10,777 nt of DNA, taken from assembly GCA_007130545.1 (NCBI GenBank), contig SLSG01000251.1, positions 1 through 10,777 of the forward strand, read 5' to 3'. Every line of letters begins with the position of its first letter. The first letter of the stretch is position 1. This DNA is from Bacteroidales bacterium. GTDB lineage: Bacteria; Bacteroidota; Bacteroidia; Bacteroidales; UBA7960. Below the pieces are notes generated by a model that was not told where the DNA came from, searched no databases, and was given only the letters and a program-made list of their open reading frames with translations. Made by a program: the position numbers and the translations under genes. Below are positions 1 through 6,134 of the stretch, piece after piece.

Positions 1-436
1 CCGTCTCGGCGGCCTTGAAGATAAGCTCCGGATCGGTTTCTATGAACAGGGAAGTGCGGATCCCGTTGGCTTTGAATTCTGCCACCACGTCCTTCAGCAG
101 GGAAGCGTGCTTGATGGTATCCCATCCCGCGTTTGAGGTCAGGGCATTGGGCGGGTCGGGTACCAGTGTGACCTGAGCCGGTTTTACCCCGATGACCAGG
201 TCCATGAACTTGCGGTTGGGATAGCCTTCGATGTTGAATTCAGTGGTGACCAAGGGTTTCAGGTCCAGCACGTCCTGGTAACGGATGTGACGTTCGTCGG
301 GGCGGGGGTGTACGGTGATTCCCTGCGCGCCGAACCGCTCGCAGTCGATGGCTGCCTTTACAAGGTCGGGCACACTGCCGCCCCGGGCATTGCGCAGGGT
401 GGCGATCTTGTTGATGTTTACACTTAGCCTGGTCAT
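1..436 (-). CDS. pdxJ: Pyridoxine 5'-phosphate synthase PdxJ, 5' part (runs off window start)
   Basis: PdxJ condenses 1-deoxy-D-xylulose 5-phosphate with 3-amino-2-oxopropyl phosphate to make pyridoxine 5'-phosphate, the last ring-forming step of DXP-dependent vitamin B6 synthesis in the cytosol. I translated the minus strand from the ATG at 436-434. The 145 visible residues begin MTRLSVNINKIATLRNARGG and carry the family blocks: substrate-binding start N7-N9, GITVHPRPDERHIRY (39-53) with the general-base His43, and EFNIEGYP (66-73) with Glu70. The His/Glu spacing of 27 equals that of E. coli His45/Glu72. QVTLVPDPPNALTSNAGWD (88-106) is the longer loop typical of Bacteroidota and alphaproteobacterial forms. 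The family is about 240 residues, so roughly 95 C-terminal residues, including the third catalytic His, lie outside the window. A TAACTTTG box sits about 24 bases upstream. The gene diverges from the secreted-protein gene at 638. Confidence 0.95.
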   Translation of the reverse strand, partial: MTRLSVNINKIATLRNARGGSVPDLVKAAIDCERFGAQGITVHPRPDERHIRYQDVLDLKPLVTTEFNIEGYPNRKFMDLVIGVKPAQVTLVPDPPNALTSNAGWDTIKHASLLKDVVAEFKANGIRTSLFIETDPELIFKAAET

Positions 437-459
437 GGTAGATGTTTTTCAGTGATAGA

Positions 460-492
460 CAAAGTTATAATCTATTTCAGAAAAATGCCCAA
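460..492 (-). promoter_or_regulatory. Bacteroidota-type promoter for pdxJ
   Basis: On the minus strand, TAACTTTG (467-460) matches the Bacteroidota -7 consensus TAnnTTTG exactly. A TTG lies at 492-490, 22 bases upstream, which is slightly long for the -33 element. The predicted transcription start is near 455, giving a leader of about 20 bases before the pdxJ ATG at 436. There is no Shine-Dalgarno sequence, as is common in this phylum. The promoter overlaps the divergent control region of the gene at 638. Confidence 0.6.
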
Positions 493-537
493 TACTGGGG
501 AGAGATTGCAGAGGCAGTATGATTATGACAATAACGC

Positions 538-568
538 TTGGTTCATACATCTAAAACATTTAAGTTTG
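538..568 (+). promoter_or_regulatory. Bacteroidota-type promoter for the secreted-protein gene at 638
   Basis: TTG at 538-540 and TAAGTTTG at 561-568 are separated by 20 bases, which fits the Bacteroidota -33/-7 consensus well. Predicted transcription starts near 572-575, leaving an AT-rich leader of about 65 bases before the ATG at 638. This placement argues against translation from the in-frame GTG at 452, which lies upstream of the promoter. Confidence 0.6.
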
Positions 569-637
569 CCGGCGCTGTTTTGGCGGACATGCTTTCTATA
601 CTTTCTAATTTTTTACTTTTTAATTCGGGAAAGAAAA

Positions 638-1243
638 ATGATAACAACTAAACACAAGCCATTCTGGTTATTTTTTCTGCTGTTGATTTCCGCCAATGTG
701 TCGCATGCACAGATCACCATTTCCCACACTTTTGGAGACAGTCCGCTCCCAGAGCCCAATGGTGTAATAAACACTTCGGCTGGCACCCAGCTGGGCCGCT
801 TGTTAAGGAACGGCATACCCACAACTTGTACCAGCAATTATGCGGCATCTTTATTTAATCCAGGCACGACGTACGCACATGAGACATACACTTTCAGGGC
901 GAACACCACGGGATGCCTCGAAATAGATGTGACCCAGACATCTACCAGTCTATATGTTGCCGTTTATTCAGGCGCATACGATCCAAATAATATTGTCGCT
1001 AACCGGATCGCTGAACAGGGTTCAAGTTTGGTCGGGCCATTTGGCGGGGAGGTTGTTGGCGGTCAAGAATATACGCTGGTTATCATGGAATCTTTTCAGG
1101 GTGCCTCAGGTTCGATTTACACGATCACACTGGACAATGCGATGGAGTCCGCTCCTGTTCCAATCTCCAGATGGTGGATTTTATCCACAATGGTTTTCAT
1201 CCTGTTGTTTTTGGTTTTTCGGAGCCGTTTCCTCAATGCATGA
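638..1243 (+). CDS. Secreted beta-sandwich-like protein with C-terminal sorting-like tail
   Basis: This gives 201 residues from the ATG at 638. An open frame extends up to GTG 452, but the ATG is preferred because it places a clean signal peptide at the N-terminus (basic start, hydrophobic FWLFFLLLISA, cut after SHA at residue 24) downstream of a good promoter. Residues 25-168 look like an all-beta domain resembling bacterial pre-peptidase C-terminal (PPC-like) sandwiches: TYTFRANTTGCLEIDVT, LYVAVYSGAYDPNN and YTLVIMES strands, with Cys64 and Cys93 as a possible disulfide. The C-terminus is tripartite: VPISRW (174-179), a hydrophobic helix (about 180-194), then FRSRFLNA with two arginines. 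That layout resembles PEP-CTERM-like sorting signals, although I cannot assign it to a named family. The next gene starts 40 bases downstream and also encodes an exported protein. Base composition is more AT-rich than in the housekeeping genes around it. Function is unknown; a surface or exopolymer-associated protein is an inference. Confidence 0.75.
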   Translation: MITTKHKPFWLFFLLLISANVSHAQITISHTFGDSPLPEPNGVINTSAGTQLGRLLRNGIPTTCTSNYAASLFNPGTTYAHETYTFRANTTGCLEIDVTQTSTSLYVAVYSGAYDPNNIVANRIAEQGSSLVGPFGGEVVGGQEYTLVIMESFQGASGSIYTITLDNAMESAPVPISRWWILSTMVFILLFLVFRSRFLNA

Positions 1244-1283
1244 CCCTTACCGGAATCATTTAAAACTTAAATATTCAAAAGAG

Positions 1284-1634
1284 ATGAAGTCCATTATATT
1301 AGCCCTTGTTTTTTTATTGATTACGCTGCATTCTGCCGCATCCGGCCTGAATGGAAAGTTTATTGCTGAAACCAATGATGGTCAAATTGCAGTTCTGTTT
1401 TTGGAGTCGGATGGATCATCCCTATCCGGTACGCTTGCGATAGGAAGCTCCACGGGAATTATTAAGGATGGAACCATTGACGGGGAGCAGCTATCCTTTG
1501 TGGTTAACTTTCCCGAACACGATGTGCCGGTTGCCTATAATGGGACCATTGGTGAGGGGAACACAATTGAGGTTTCAAGCAGCGGATCACCTGGTGGAGA
1601 GGTAACCCTGGCCTTTTCGCCAGAAGCAAAATAA
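1284..1634 (+). CDS. Small secreted lipocalin-like beta protein, function unknown
   Basis: This gives 116 residues from the ATG at 1284. The frame stays open upstream to 954, but that stretch overlaps the preceding gene and lacks a signal peptide, so it was not used. Residues 1-20 are a classical signal peptide (MKSIILALVFLLITLHSAAS). The mature part is regular short beta strands separated by glycine turns: GKFIAETNDGQIAVLFL, a LSGTLAIG turn, IIKDGTIDGEQLSFVV and a YNGTIGEGNTIEVSS turn. This alternation (substrate strand, GTI-DG-x-x-LSF, NGTI-x-G-x-x-I) is typical of small bacterial lipocalin-like/beta-barrel domains that often accompany sugar-active proteins. No catalytic residues are evident. 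It follows the 638 gene by 40 bases with no promoter or terminator between them, so co-transcription is likely. The stop codon lies inside a perfect inverted repeat (1630-1654). Specific function cannot be assigned. Confidence 0.75.
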   Translation: MKSIILALVFLLITLHSAASGLNGKFIAETNDGQIAVLFLESDGSSLSGTLAIGSSTGIIKDGTIDGEQLSFVVNFPEHDVPVAYNGTIGEGNTIEVSSSGSPGGEVTLAFSPEAK

Positions 1635-1654
1635 GGCCAGGCTTCGGCCTTATT
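1630..1654 (+). terminator. Stem-loop closing the secreted-protein pair
   Basis: AATAAGGCC (1630-1638) is a perfect 9-base inverted repeat of GGCCTTATT (1646-1654), with a 7-base loop. It overlaps the TAA stop of the preceding gene. Only a short, broken T-rich stretch follows (ATCACCTTCTTATA), so termination efficiency is uncertain. Because the stem is AT-flanked on both sides it may work in both directions, between convergent transcripts from the secreted-protein pair and the tRNA. Confidence 0.55.
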
Positions 1655-1677
1655 ATCACCTTCTTATACACCCCAAT

Positions 1678-1712
1678 AAAAAAACCACCTGCAGATTCTT
1701 GTCTGAAGATGG
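1678..1712 (-). terminator. Intrinsic terminator of the tRNA-Gly unit (minus strand)
   Basis: Read on the minus strand, CCATCTTCAGA (1712-1702), loop CAAGAA, then TCTGCAGGTGG (1695-1685) forms an 11-position stem with a single T/C mismatch and one G-T pair. Seven T residues follow directly (complement of A at 1678-1684). The position, about 55 bases past the tRNA 3' end, fits a dedicated terminator for that transcript. Confidence 0.7.
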
Positions 1713-1767
1713 CTTAAAGTCGTGGTCACGTCATACATAACACGACGGGGACCCTGGCCCCAAAAAG

Positions 1768-1839
1768 AGCGGGAAATGGGATTCGAACCCACGACCCTCA
1801 GCTTGGGAAGCTGATGCTCTACCCCTGAGCTACTCCCGC
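1768..1839 (-). tRNA. tRNA-Gly, anticodon CCC
   Basis: The reverse complement folds as a full cloverleaf of 72 bases. The acceptor stem is GCGGGAG paired with TTCCCGC (last pair G-U), with discriminator U. The D arm is GCTC/GAGC with a 7-base loop. The anticodon stem TCAGC/GCTGA encloses loop TTCCCAA, so the anticodon is CCC, which reads GGG (Gly). A 5-base variable region GGGTC follows, then T arm GTGGG-TTCGAAT-CCCAT. The anticodon arm closely resembles E. coli tRNA-Gly(CCC). CCA is not encoded; the 3' flank reads CT then a T run, so CCA would be added enzymatically. The gene is transcribed alone, opposite to its neighbours, with its own promoter box and terminator. Confidence 0.95.
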
Positions 1840-1865
1840 TTTTGGCCGGTGAACGGCCGTAAAAG

Positions 1866-1873
1866 CAAAAGTA
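1866..1873 (-). promoter_or_regulatory. -7 promoter box for tRNA-Gly
   Basis: On the minus strand, TACTTTTG (1873-1866) matches TAnnTTTG, about 27 bases upstream of the mature tRNA 5' end. No clear TTG was seen at the usual -33 distance; that stretch is a run of A and T. Between the box and the tRNA there is a perfect 5-base hairpin, GGCCG/CGGCC (1844-1858), which would lie in the tRNA leader. The box is divergent from the CBS-protein gene at 1933. Confidence 0.5.
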
Positions 1874-1932
1874 ATAAATTCTTTTTTATAAAAAATCTGT
1901 AACTTCACATTGGAATATTATCGCGTGCAAAT

Positions 1933-2598
1933 ATGCTGATGAAGACCTATTTCAGTGACCTGGTGGTTCCTCTGAAACCATCCGACACAGGGAATATTGC
2001 CCTGGGAATGATGGATGACCTGCGCTTGTCCCACCTGCCGATCGTGAACGGGGACAAACTGCTGGGGGTCATCTCCGAGTTGCAGGTCCTGAACCTGGAT
2101 GACCTGGAGCAACCCCTTTGCCACCAGCGCCTCCCGATCCCCAGGCCTTATGTGCAGCAGTCACAGCACTTCTATGATGTGATCAGGCTGGCCGTTGCCG
2201 AAAAGCTCAGCGTGGTGCCCGTGCTGGATGACAGGGAGAACTACCTGGGCTGCATCACCATTGACAAGATTGCCACGATGATGGGTGAGATTGCCTCGGT
2301 CAGGCAGCCTGGCGGCATTCTTGTTCTGGAAGTGAACGAACACGAATATTCCCTCAGCGAGATCGCCCGCATCGTCGAGTCGAACGATGCCAAGGTGTTG
2401 AGTTCCTACATCGCTGCCTTCCCCGACAGCACCCGCCTGGAGGTCACCATCAAGGTGAACCGGATCGACCTCTCACCGATCATTCAGACCTTCAACCGCT
2501 ACAATTACACCATTACCGCTTCCTTTTCGGAAGAAAGCAGGATGGACGACCTGCTCAGCAGCCGCTTTGACTCGCTGATGAATTACCTGAATATTTAA
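1933..2598 (+). CDS. CBS-pair/ACT-like regulatory protein (AcuB-like)
   Basis: A 221-residue cytosolic protein with two CBS motifs followed by an ACT-like domain. CBS1 spans roughly residues 8-55 (ends LPIVNGDKLLGVISELQVL). CBS2 spans about 72-118 (VIRLAVAEKLSVVPVLDD then YLGCITIDKIATMM). Residues 128-198 have the beta-alpha-beta pattern of an ACT domain (GGILVLEVNEHEYSLSEIAR and LEVTIKVNR). CBS pairs usually bind adenosyl nucleotides and ACT domains bind small metabolites, so a ligand-sensing role is likely but the target is unknown. No catalytic domain is fused. The start is ATG 1933 or in-frame ATG 1939 (MLMK); no Shine-Dalgarno sequence helps decide. A degenerate TAACTTCA lies at 1900-1907, too weak to call a promoter. 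The MFS gene starts 19 bases after the stop, so the two may be co-transcribed. From memory, this protein class often neighbours pdxJ or NAD kinase in Bacteroidota. Confidence 0.85.
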   Translation: MLMKTYFSDLVVPLKPSDTGNIALGMMDDLRLSHLPIVNGDKLLGVISELQVLNLDDLEQPLCHQRLPIPRPYVQQSQHFYDVIRLAVAEKLSVVPVLDDRENYLGCITIDKIATMMGEIASVRQPGGILVLEVNEHEYSLSEIARIVESNDAKVLSSYIAAFPDSTRLEVTIKVNRIDLSPIIQTFNRYNYTITASFSEESRMDDLLSSRFDSLMNYLNI

Positions 2599-2606
2599 TA
2601 TCTTTG
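2599..2606 (+). promoter_or_regulatory. Possible -7 box before the MFS permease gene
   Basis: TATCTTTG matches TAnnTTTG exactly in the 19-base gap after the CBS gene. A TTTG exists at 2566-2569, but its 29-base spacing is too long for a normal -33 element. A start here would leave a leader of only about 8 bases before ATG 2618. It could be an internal promoter for permease-malQ or a chance match in AT-rich DNA. Confidence 0.3.
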
Positions 2607-2617
2607 AAATTTTTCGG

Positions 2618-4381
2618 ATGAAGACACAACCTCGTTTGAGCTTCTGGCAAATCTGGAACATGAGTTTCGGTTTTTTGGGCATTCAGTTCGGGTTTGCCCT
2701 TCAAAATGCCAATGTCAGCCGCATTTTTGAAAGCCTGGGGGCAGATATCGGCACCATCCCCATTCTCTGGATCGCGGCGCCGGTTACCGGCTTGATTGTT
2801 CAGCCCATAGTCGGATACCTCAGTGACAATACCTGGAACCGTCTTGGCCGGCGCAGGCCGTTCTTCCTGGTGGGGGCCATACTGGCATCCCTGGCCCTGA
2901 TCATCATGCCGAACAGCCCGTTCCTTTGGGTGGCCGCCGGGATGCTATGGATACTGGATGCCTCCATCAACGTTTCCATGGAGCCGTTCCGGGCCTTTGT
3001 GGGAGATATGCTCCCACCCGAGCAGCGAACCAAGGGGTTTGCCATGCAGAGCTTTTTTATCGGTGTCGGGGCGGTCGTGGCAAGCGGACTGCCATATGTA
3101 CTGACGAACTGGCTGGGAGTCTCCAATGTGGCCGACATTGCCGCCGGTGAGCGCATTCCCCCATCGGTTAAATTTGCCTTCTACATCGGGGCAGGGGTGT
3201 TTTTCCTGTCGGTGCTGTGGACGGTCATCAGAACACGTGAATATTCACCCGAGCAGCTGGCAGAATTTGAAAGGAACCGATCCGACGATGATAATATAAG
3301 ACAACATGAGCGGGATGAATTGCTGCCTGCCCAAAGGTTTTTAAAGTATGCCCCGTTCTGGATTTTTGGCGGACTCCTGCTGACCTTGGTGGTGCACTGG
3401 CTGAAGCTGGAGGCAGAACTGTATATATTGAGCGGCGGACTGATACTGTTTGGGTTGATTCAGCTTGTAACCGGACTGATGATCCGGGACGGGCGGGGCA
3501 AACACGGGTTTGTCGTGGTGATCAACGACCTGTACCGCATGCCAAAGACGATGGGTCAGCTTGCCGTGGTGCAGTTTTTCTCCTGGTTTGCGCTGTTCGC
3601 GATGTGGATCTATACCACGGCCGGGGTGACCAGCCATATTTATGATATGCGGATCTCAGCGGCAGAGGTACAGGAAATGAAAACCATCGGACAGCAGCTG
3701 GAGGAGATGGGACCGGCCGAATGGACTGCCGCACTGGAAAGGGTGAACCGGGAACTGATCACTTACGAGGAGCAGGTGGTGGCCGGTCAGTCGAATGTGG
3801 TCGCCAGTATGCGGGTGGTGAACTTTTTCCGGGAGGAGAGGGGTGTGGGCATTTCCGGCGGACTGCAGACAACGCTTGACCGGATTCAACAGGAATACAA
3901 CCGTGGGGCCGACTGGGTCGGGGTGTCGTTTGCGGCCTATAACGGTTTTGCGGCCTTGCTGGCCTTCTTTTTACCCGTCCTGGCCAAATGGACCAACCGC
4001 AGGATCACGCACATGATCGCCCTGACAGCCGGCGGCATAGGCTTTATCTCCATTTATTTCATCGGGAACCCGAATCTGATCATCCTGTCGATGGTTGGTG
4101 TCGGATTGGCCTGGGCGAGTATCCTGTCCATGCCGTACGCCATCCTGACGGGTTCGTTGCCAGCCCATAAAATGGGGACCTATATGGGGATCTTCAATTT
4201 CTTTATCGTTATTCCCCAGATTCTGGCGGCCAGCCTGCTGGGGTTCTTCGTGACTACGATTGCCGGCGGACAAGCCATATGGGCCCTGGTACTGGGCGGC
4301 TGCGCTTTCTTTGTGGCGGCCATCACGGTGCTGTTTGTCGACGATGAGGACGAACAAAAAATTAAAAAAGCCATCTCATAA
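2618..4381 (+). CDS. MFS sugar permease, SLC45/sucrose-maltose transporter type
   Basis: A 587-residue inner-membrane protein with about 12 hydrophobic segments. The signature between TM2 and TM3, GYLSDNTWNRLGRRRPFF (66-83), is the RxGRRRP form typical of plant sucrose carriers and SLC45 relatives. In the C-half, LAWASILSMPYAILTGSLP (497-515) and YMGIFNFFIVIPQI (522-535) are further family hallmarks. Proton-coupled import of a disaccharide is the family role. Maltose or maltodextrin is inferred from malQ, which begins 10 bases after the stop. Odd feature: residues about 338-428, between TM7 and TM8, form a hydrophilic, helix-prone insertion of roughly 90 residues (AAEVQEMKTIGQQLEEM, ALERVNRELITYEEQVV, LQTTLDRIQQEYN). 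Close relatives usually have a short loop here before the conserved NRGADWVGV...FAAYNG. A second polar stretch (205-240) joins the two halves. The C-terminus ends in an acidic/basic cytosolic tail (DDEDEQKIKKAIS). Exact substrate and direction are not shown by the sequence. Confidence 0.88.
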   Translation: MKTQPRLSFWQIWNMSFGFLGIQFGFALQNANVSRIFESLGADIGTIPILWIAAPVTGLIVQPIVGYLSDNTWNRLGRRRPFFLVGAILASLALIIMPNSPFLWVAAGMLWILDASINVSMEPFRAFVGDMLPPEQRTKGFAMQSFFIGVGAVVASGLPYVLTNWLGVSNVADIAAGERIPPSVKFAFYIGAGVFFLSVLWTVIRTREYSPEQLAEFERNRSDDDNIRQHERDELLPAQRFLKYAPFWIFGGLLLTLVVHWLKLEAELYILSGGLILFGLIQLVTGLMIRDGRGKHGFVVVINDLYRMPKTMGQLAVVQFFSWFALFAMWIYTTAGVTSHIYDMRISAAEVQEMKTIGQQLEEMGPAEWTAALERVNRELITYEEQVVAGQSNVVASMRVVNFFREERGVGISGGLQTTLDRIQQEYNRGADWVGVSFAAYNGFAALLAFFLPVLAKWTNRRITHMIALTAGGIGFISIYFIGNPNLIILSMVGVGLAWASILSMPYAILTGSLPAHKMGTYMGIFNFFIVIPQILAASLLGFFVTTIAGGQAIWALVLGGCAFFVAAITVLFVDDEDEQKIKKAIS

Positions 4382-4391
4382 AACCATTGCT

Positions 4392-5879
4392 ATGCATTAC
4401 GAACGCTCAAGCGGTATTTTGTTGCACATTACATCTCTACCGGGAAAATATGGTATCGGAACCATGGGCAGGGAGGCATATGAATTTGTGGACTTCCTGG
4501 TTGAATCCGGACAAAAATTGTGGCAGATCCTCCCGCTGGGTCATACCGGTTATGGGGATTCCCCATACCAGTGTTTTTCAGCCTTTGCAGGGAATCCCCT
4601 GCTGATCGACCTGGAAAAGCTGGTTGAACAGGGACTGCTTTCCTCAGAAGACCTGCCGCAAGAATCCTTTGACGAGGGTTCTGTGGATTTCGGGGCGGTT
4701 TTCAACTATAAATACCCCTTACTGAAAAAGGCCTACACCAACTTTGTCAGGCAGAACAACAAGTTCCGGCACACACAGTTTGAGAATTTCTATTCGCGCA
4801 ACGAACAATGGCTGGATGACTATGCCTTTTTTATGGCCGTGAAGATCCAGCAGAAAGGCAAGGCGTGGACAGAATGGGACCGCCAGATCAAGTTCAGGGA
4901 ACCGGAAGCCATCAATCGCTATAGTGAAGAACTGGCCGATGAGATCAATTTTTACCGCTTTGTGCAGTTTTTGTTCTACAGACAATGGCTGGAATTGAAG
5001 TCGTATGCCAACCTCAACGACATCAAGATATTTGGAGATATTCCCTTGTATGTGGCCTTCGACAGCGCAGATGCCTGGGCCAACCCGGAACTGTTCGAGT
5101 TTGACAAGGAACTGAACCCCATCCACGTGGCCGGGGTGCCGCCGGACTATTTCAGTGAGACCGGGCAGCTGTGGGGCAACCCCATTTATGACTGGGACTA
5201 TCTTGAGGAGCAAGGTTTCCAGTGGTGGATTGAGCGCATTCGGGCCAGCTTCCTGCTGTATGACATCCTTCGCATCGATCATTTCCGCGGACTTGCGGCC
5301 TATTGGGCCGTCCCCTTCGGGGAGAAAACCGCCATGAAAGGGGAGTGGGTAAGGGCAAAAGGCCGGGAAATGCTCGAAGCCGTGGTGGATGCGCTGGGCG
5401 GGGTGCAGATTATCGCGGAGGACCTGGGGGTGATTACTCCCGACGTTGTGGAACTGCGCGACGATTTCGGAATGCCGGGCATGAAGATCCTGCAGTTTGC
5501 CTTTGACTCGGGCGAGGAAAATGAATTCATCCCCCACACTTACGAAAAAAACACGGTGGTGTACACTGGAACCCACGACAACGATACCACACTGGGCCGG
5601 TTCCAGGAGGCCAACGAAGCCGACAAGCAGATGATGCGGGATTATTTCCACATCAATGAGAACGATCCGGCCTGGTCGTTTATCCGCCTGGCCTGGTCAA
5701 CCGTATCGAATATGGCCCTGGCGCCCCTTCAGGATGTGCTGCGCCTGGATACCAATGCCCGAATGAACTTCCCGGGAAAAGCCTCCGGCTATTGGCGCTG
5801 GCGCTATAAAAAAGGGGAGCTGACCAGCCAGCATGCCGAAGACCTGATGGAGCTGACACGGATATTCGGCAGAAGGTAG
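4392..5879 (+). CDS. malQ: 4-alpha-glucanotransferase (amylomaltase, GH77)
   Basis: MalQ transfers alpha-1,4-glucan segments between maltodextrins and releases glucose, so it converts maltose into longer chains for phosphorolysis. It acts in the cytosol. The start at ATG 4392 gives 495 residues beginning MHYERSSGILLHITSLPGKY, the canonical GH77 N-terminus (SSGILLHITSLP). The upstream open extension to 4260 overlaps the permease and is not used. Catalytic residues are all present: nucleophile Asp296 in RIDHFRGLAAYW, acid/base Glu343 in IIAEDLGVI, and Asp396 in YTGTHDNDTT. They align with Asp293, Glu340 and Asp395 of Thermus amylomaltase. Other family blocks are GDIPLYVAFDSADAWANPEL (215-234), GVPPDYFSETGQLWGNPIYD (248-267) and ARMNFPGKASGYWRWR (456-471). 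This is the short, Thermus/plastid DPE1-like form without N-terminal carbohydrate-binding domains, unlike the longer DPE2-like form also found in Bacteroidota. It lies 10 bases after the permease, clearly as an operon, and ends before a strong terminator. Confidence 0.95.
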   Translation: MHYERSSGILLHITSLPGKYGIGTMGREAYEFVDFLVESGQKLWQILPLGHTGYGDSPYQCFSAFAGNPLLIDLEKLVEQGLLSSEDLPQESFDEGSVDFGAVFNYKYPLLKKAYTNFVRQNNKFRHTQFENFYSRNEQWLDDYAFFMAVKIQQKGKAWTEWDRQIKFREPEAINRYSEELADEINFYRFVQFLFYRQWLELKSYANLNDIKIFGDIPLYVAFDSADAWANPELFEFDKELNPIHVAGVPPDYFSETGQLWGNPIYDWDYLEEQGFQWWIERIRASFLLYDILRIDHFRGLAAYWAVPFGEKTAMKGEWVRAKGREMLEAVVDALGGVQIIAEDLGVITPDVVELRDDFGMPGMKILQFAFDSGEENEFIPHTYEKNTVVYTGTHDNDTTLGRFQEANEADKQMMRDYFHINENDPAWSFIRLAWSTVSNMALAPLQDVLRLDTNARMNFPGKASGYWRWRYKKGELTSQHAEDLMELTRIFGRR

Positions 5880-5940
5880 CCCGGCCGGGACTGCTGACTG
5901 CTGGTCAGCCGCTCCGAATCCCTTTCAGCGATACATGTTC

Positions 5941-5988
5941 AACTGTCCGCTTGCGAACAATTCCCTGCCGCAAGCGGACAGTTTTTTT
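5941..5988 (+). terminator. Strong intrinsic terminator after malQ
   Basis: AACTGTCCGCTTGCG (5941-5955) and CGCAAGCGGACAGTT (5969-5983) form a perfect 15-base stem around a 13-base loop. T residues continue through 5988. This closes the CBS-permease-malQ run. A smaller perfect hairpin, GCTGAC/GTCAGC (5893-5909), lies between malQ and the terminator and may simply protect the 3' end. Confidence 0.9.
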
Positions 5989-6056
5989 ATGCATTCCGTA
6001 CAGCCTTTTTTTAGGTGTGTCTGTGTAATTAACAGTAATACAATATGTTAAAAAGT

Positions 6057-6073
6057 TTGGCACAAGTTTCGTT
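6057..6073 (+). promoter_or_regulatory. Sigma-54-like (-24/-12) promoter for the 94-aa protein gene
   Basis: TTGGCAC (6057-6063) is a full match to the -24 element of RpoN promoters. After the required spacing (GG at 6059-6060, then ten bases) the -12 element reads TTCGTT, with GT at 6071-6072 instead of the usual GC. The predicted start is near 6084, leaving an A-rich leader of about 50 bases. No TAnnTTTG box is placed to serve this gene. The -12 mismatch keeps confidence moderate. Confidence 0.45.
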
Positions 6074-6134
6074 ATTATATGGTCAAACACACAAAAAGAA
6101 TAACAAACACACGCAAACTTTAAATAATAAAAAA

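Noticed and set aside
1719..1746. GTCGTG...CACGAC inverted repeat between the tRNA and its terminator
   Set aside because: Six base pairs with a 16-base loop is too weak to call a separate element. It is mentioned only as a possible fold in the tRNA trailer.
1768..1839. tRNA-Gly 3' end as an integration attachment site for the AT-rich cassette
   Set aside because: I saw no second copy of the tRNA 3' segment (GGGATTCGAACCC or its complement) in 1-1767 and no integrase, so there is no direct evidence of site-specific integration.
4719..5651. 310-codon open frame antisense to malQ
   Set aside because: It lies wholly within malQ, whose catalytic motifs are intact. The product has no recognisable domain or signal, and long antisense frames are common opposite GC-rich coding DNA.
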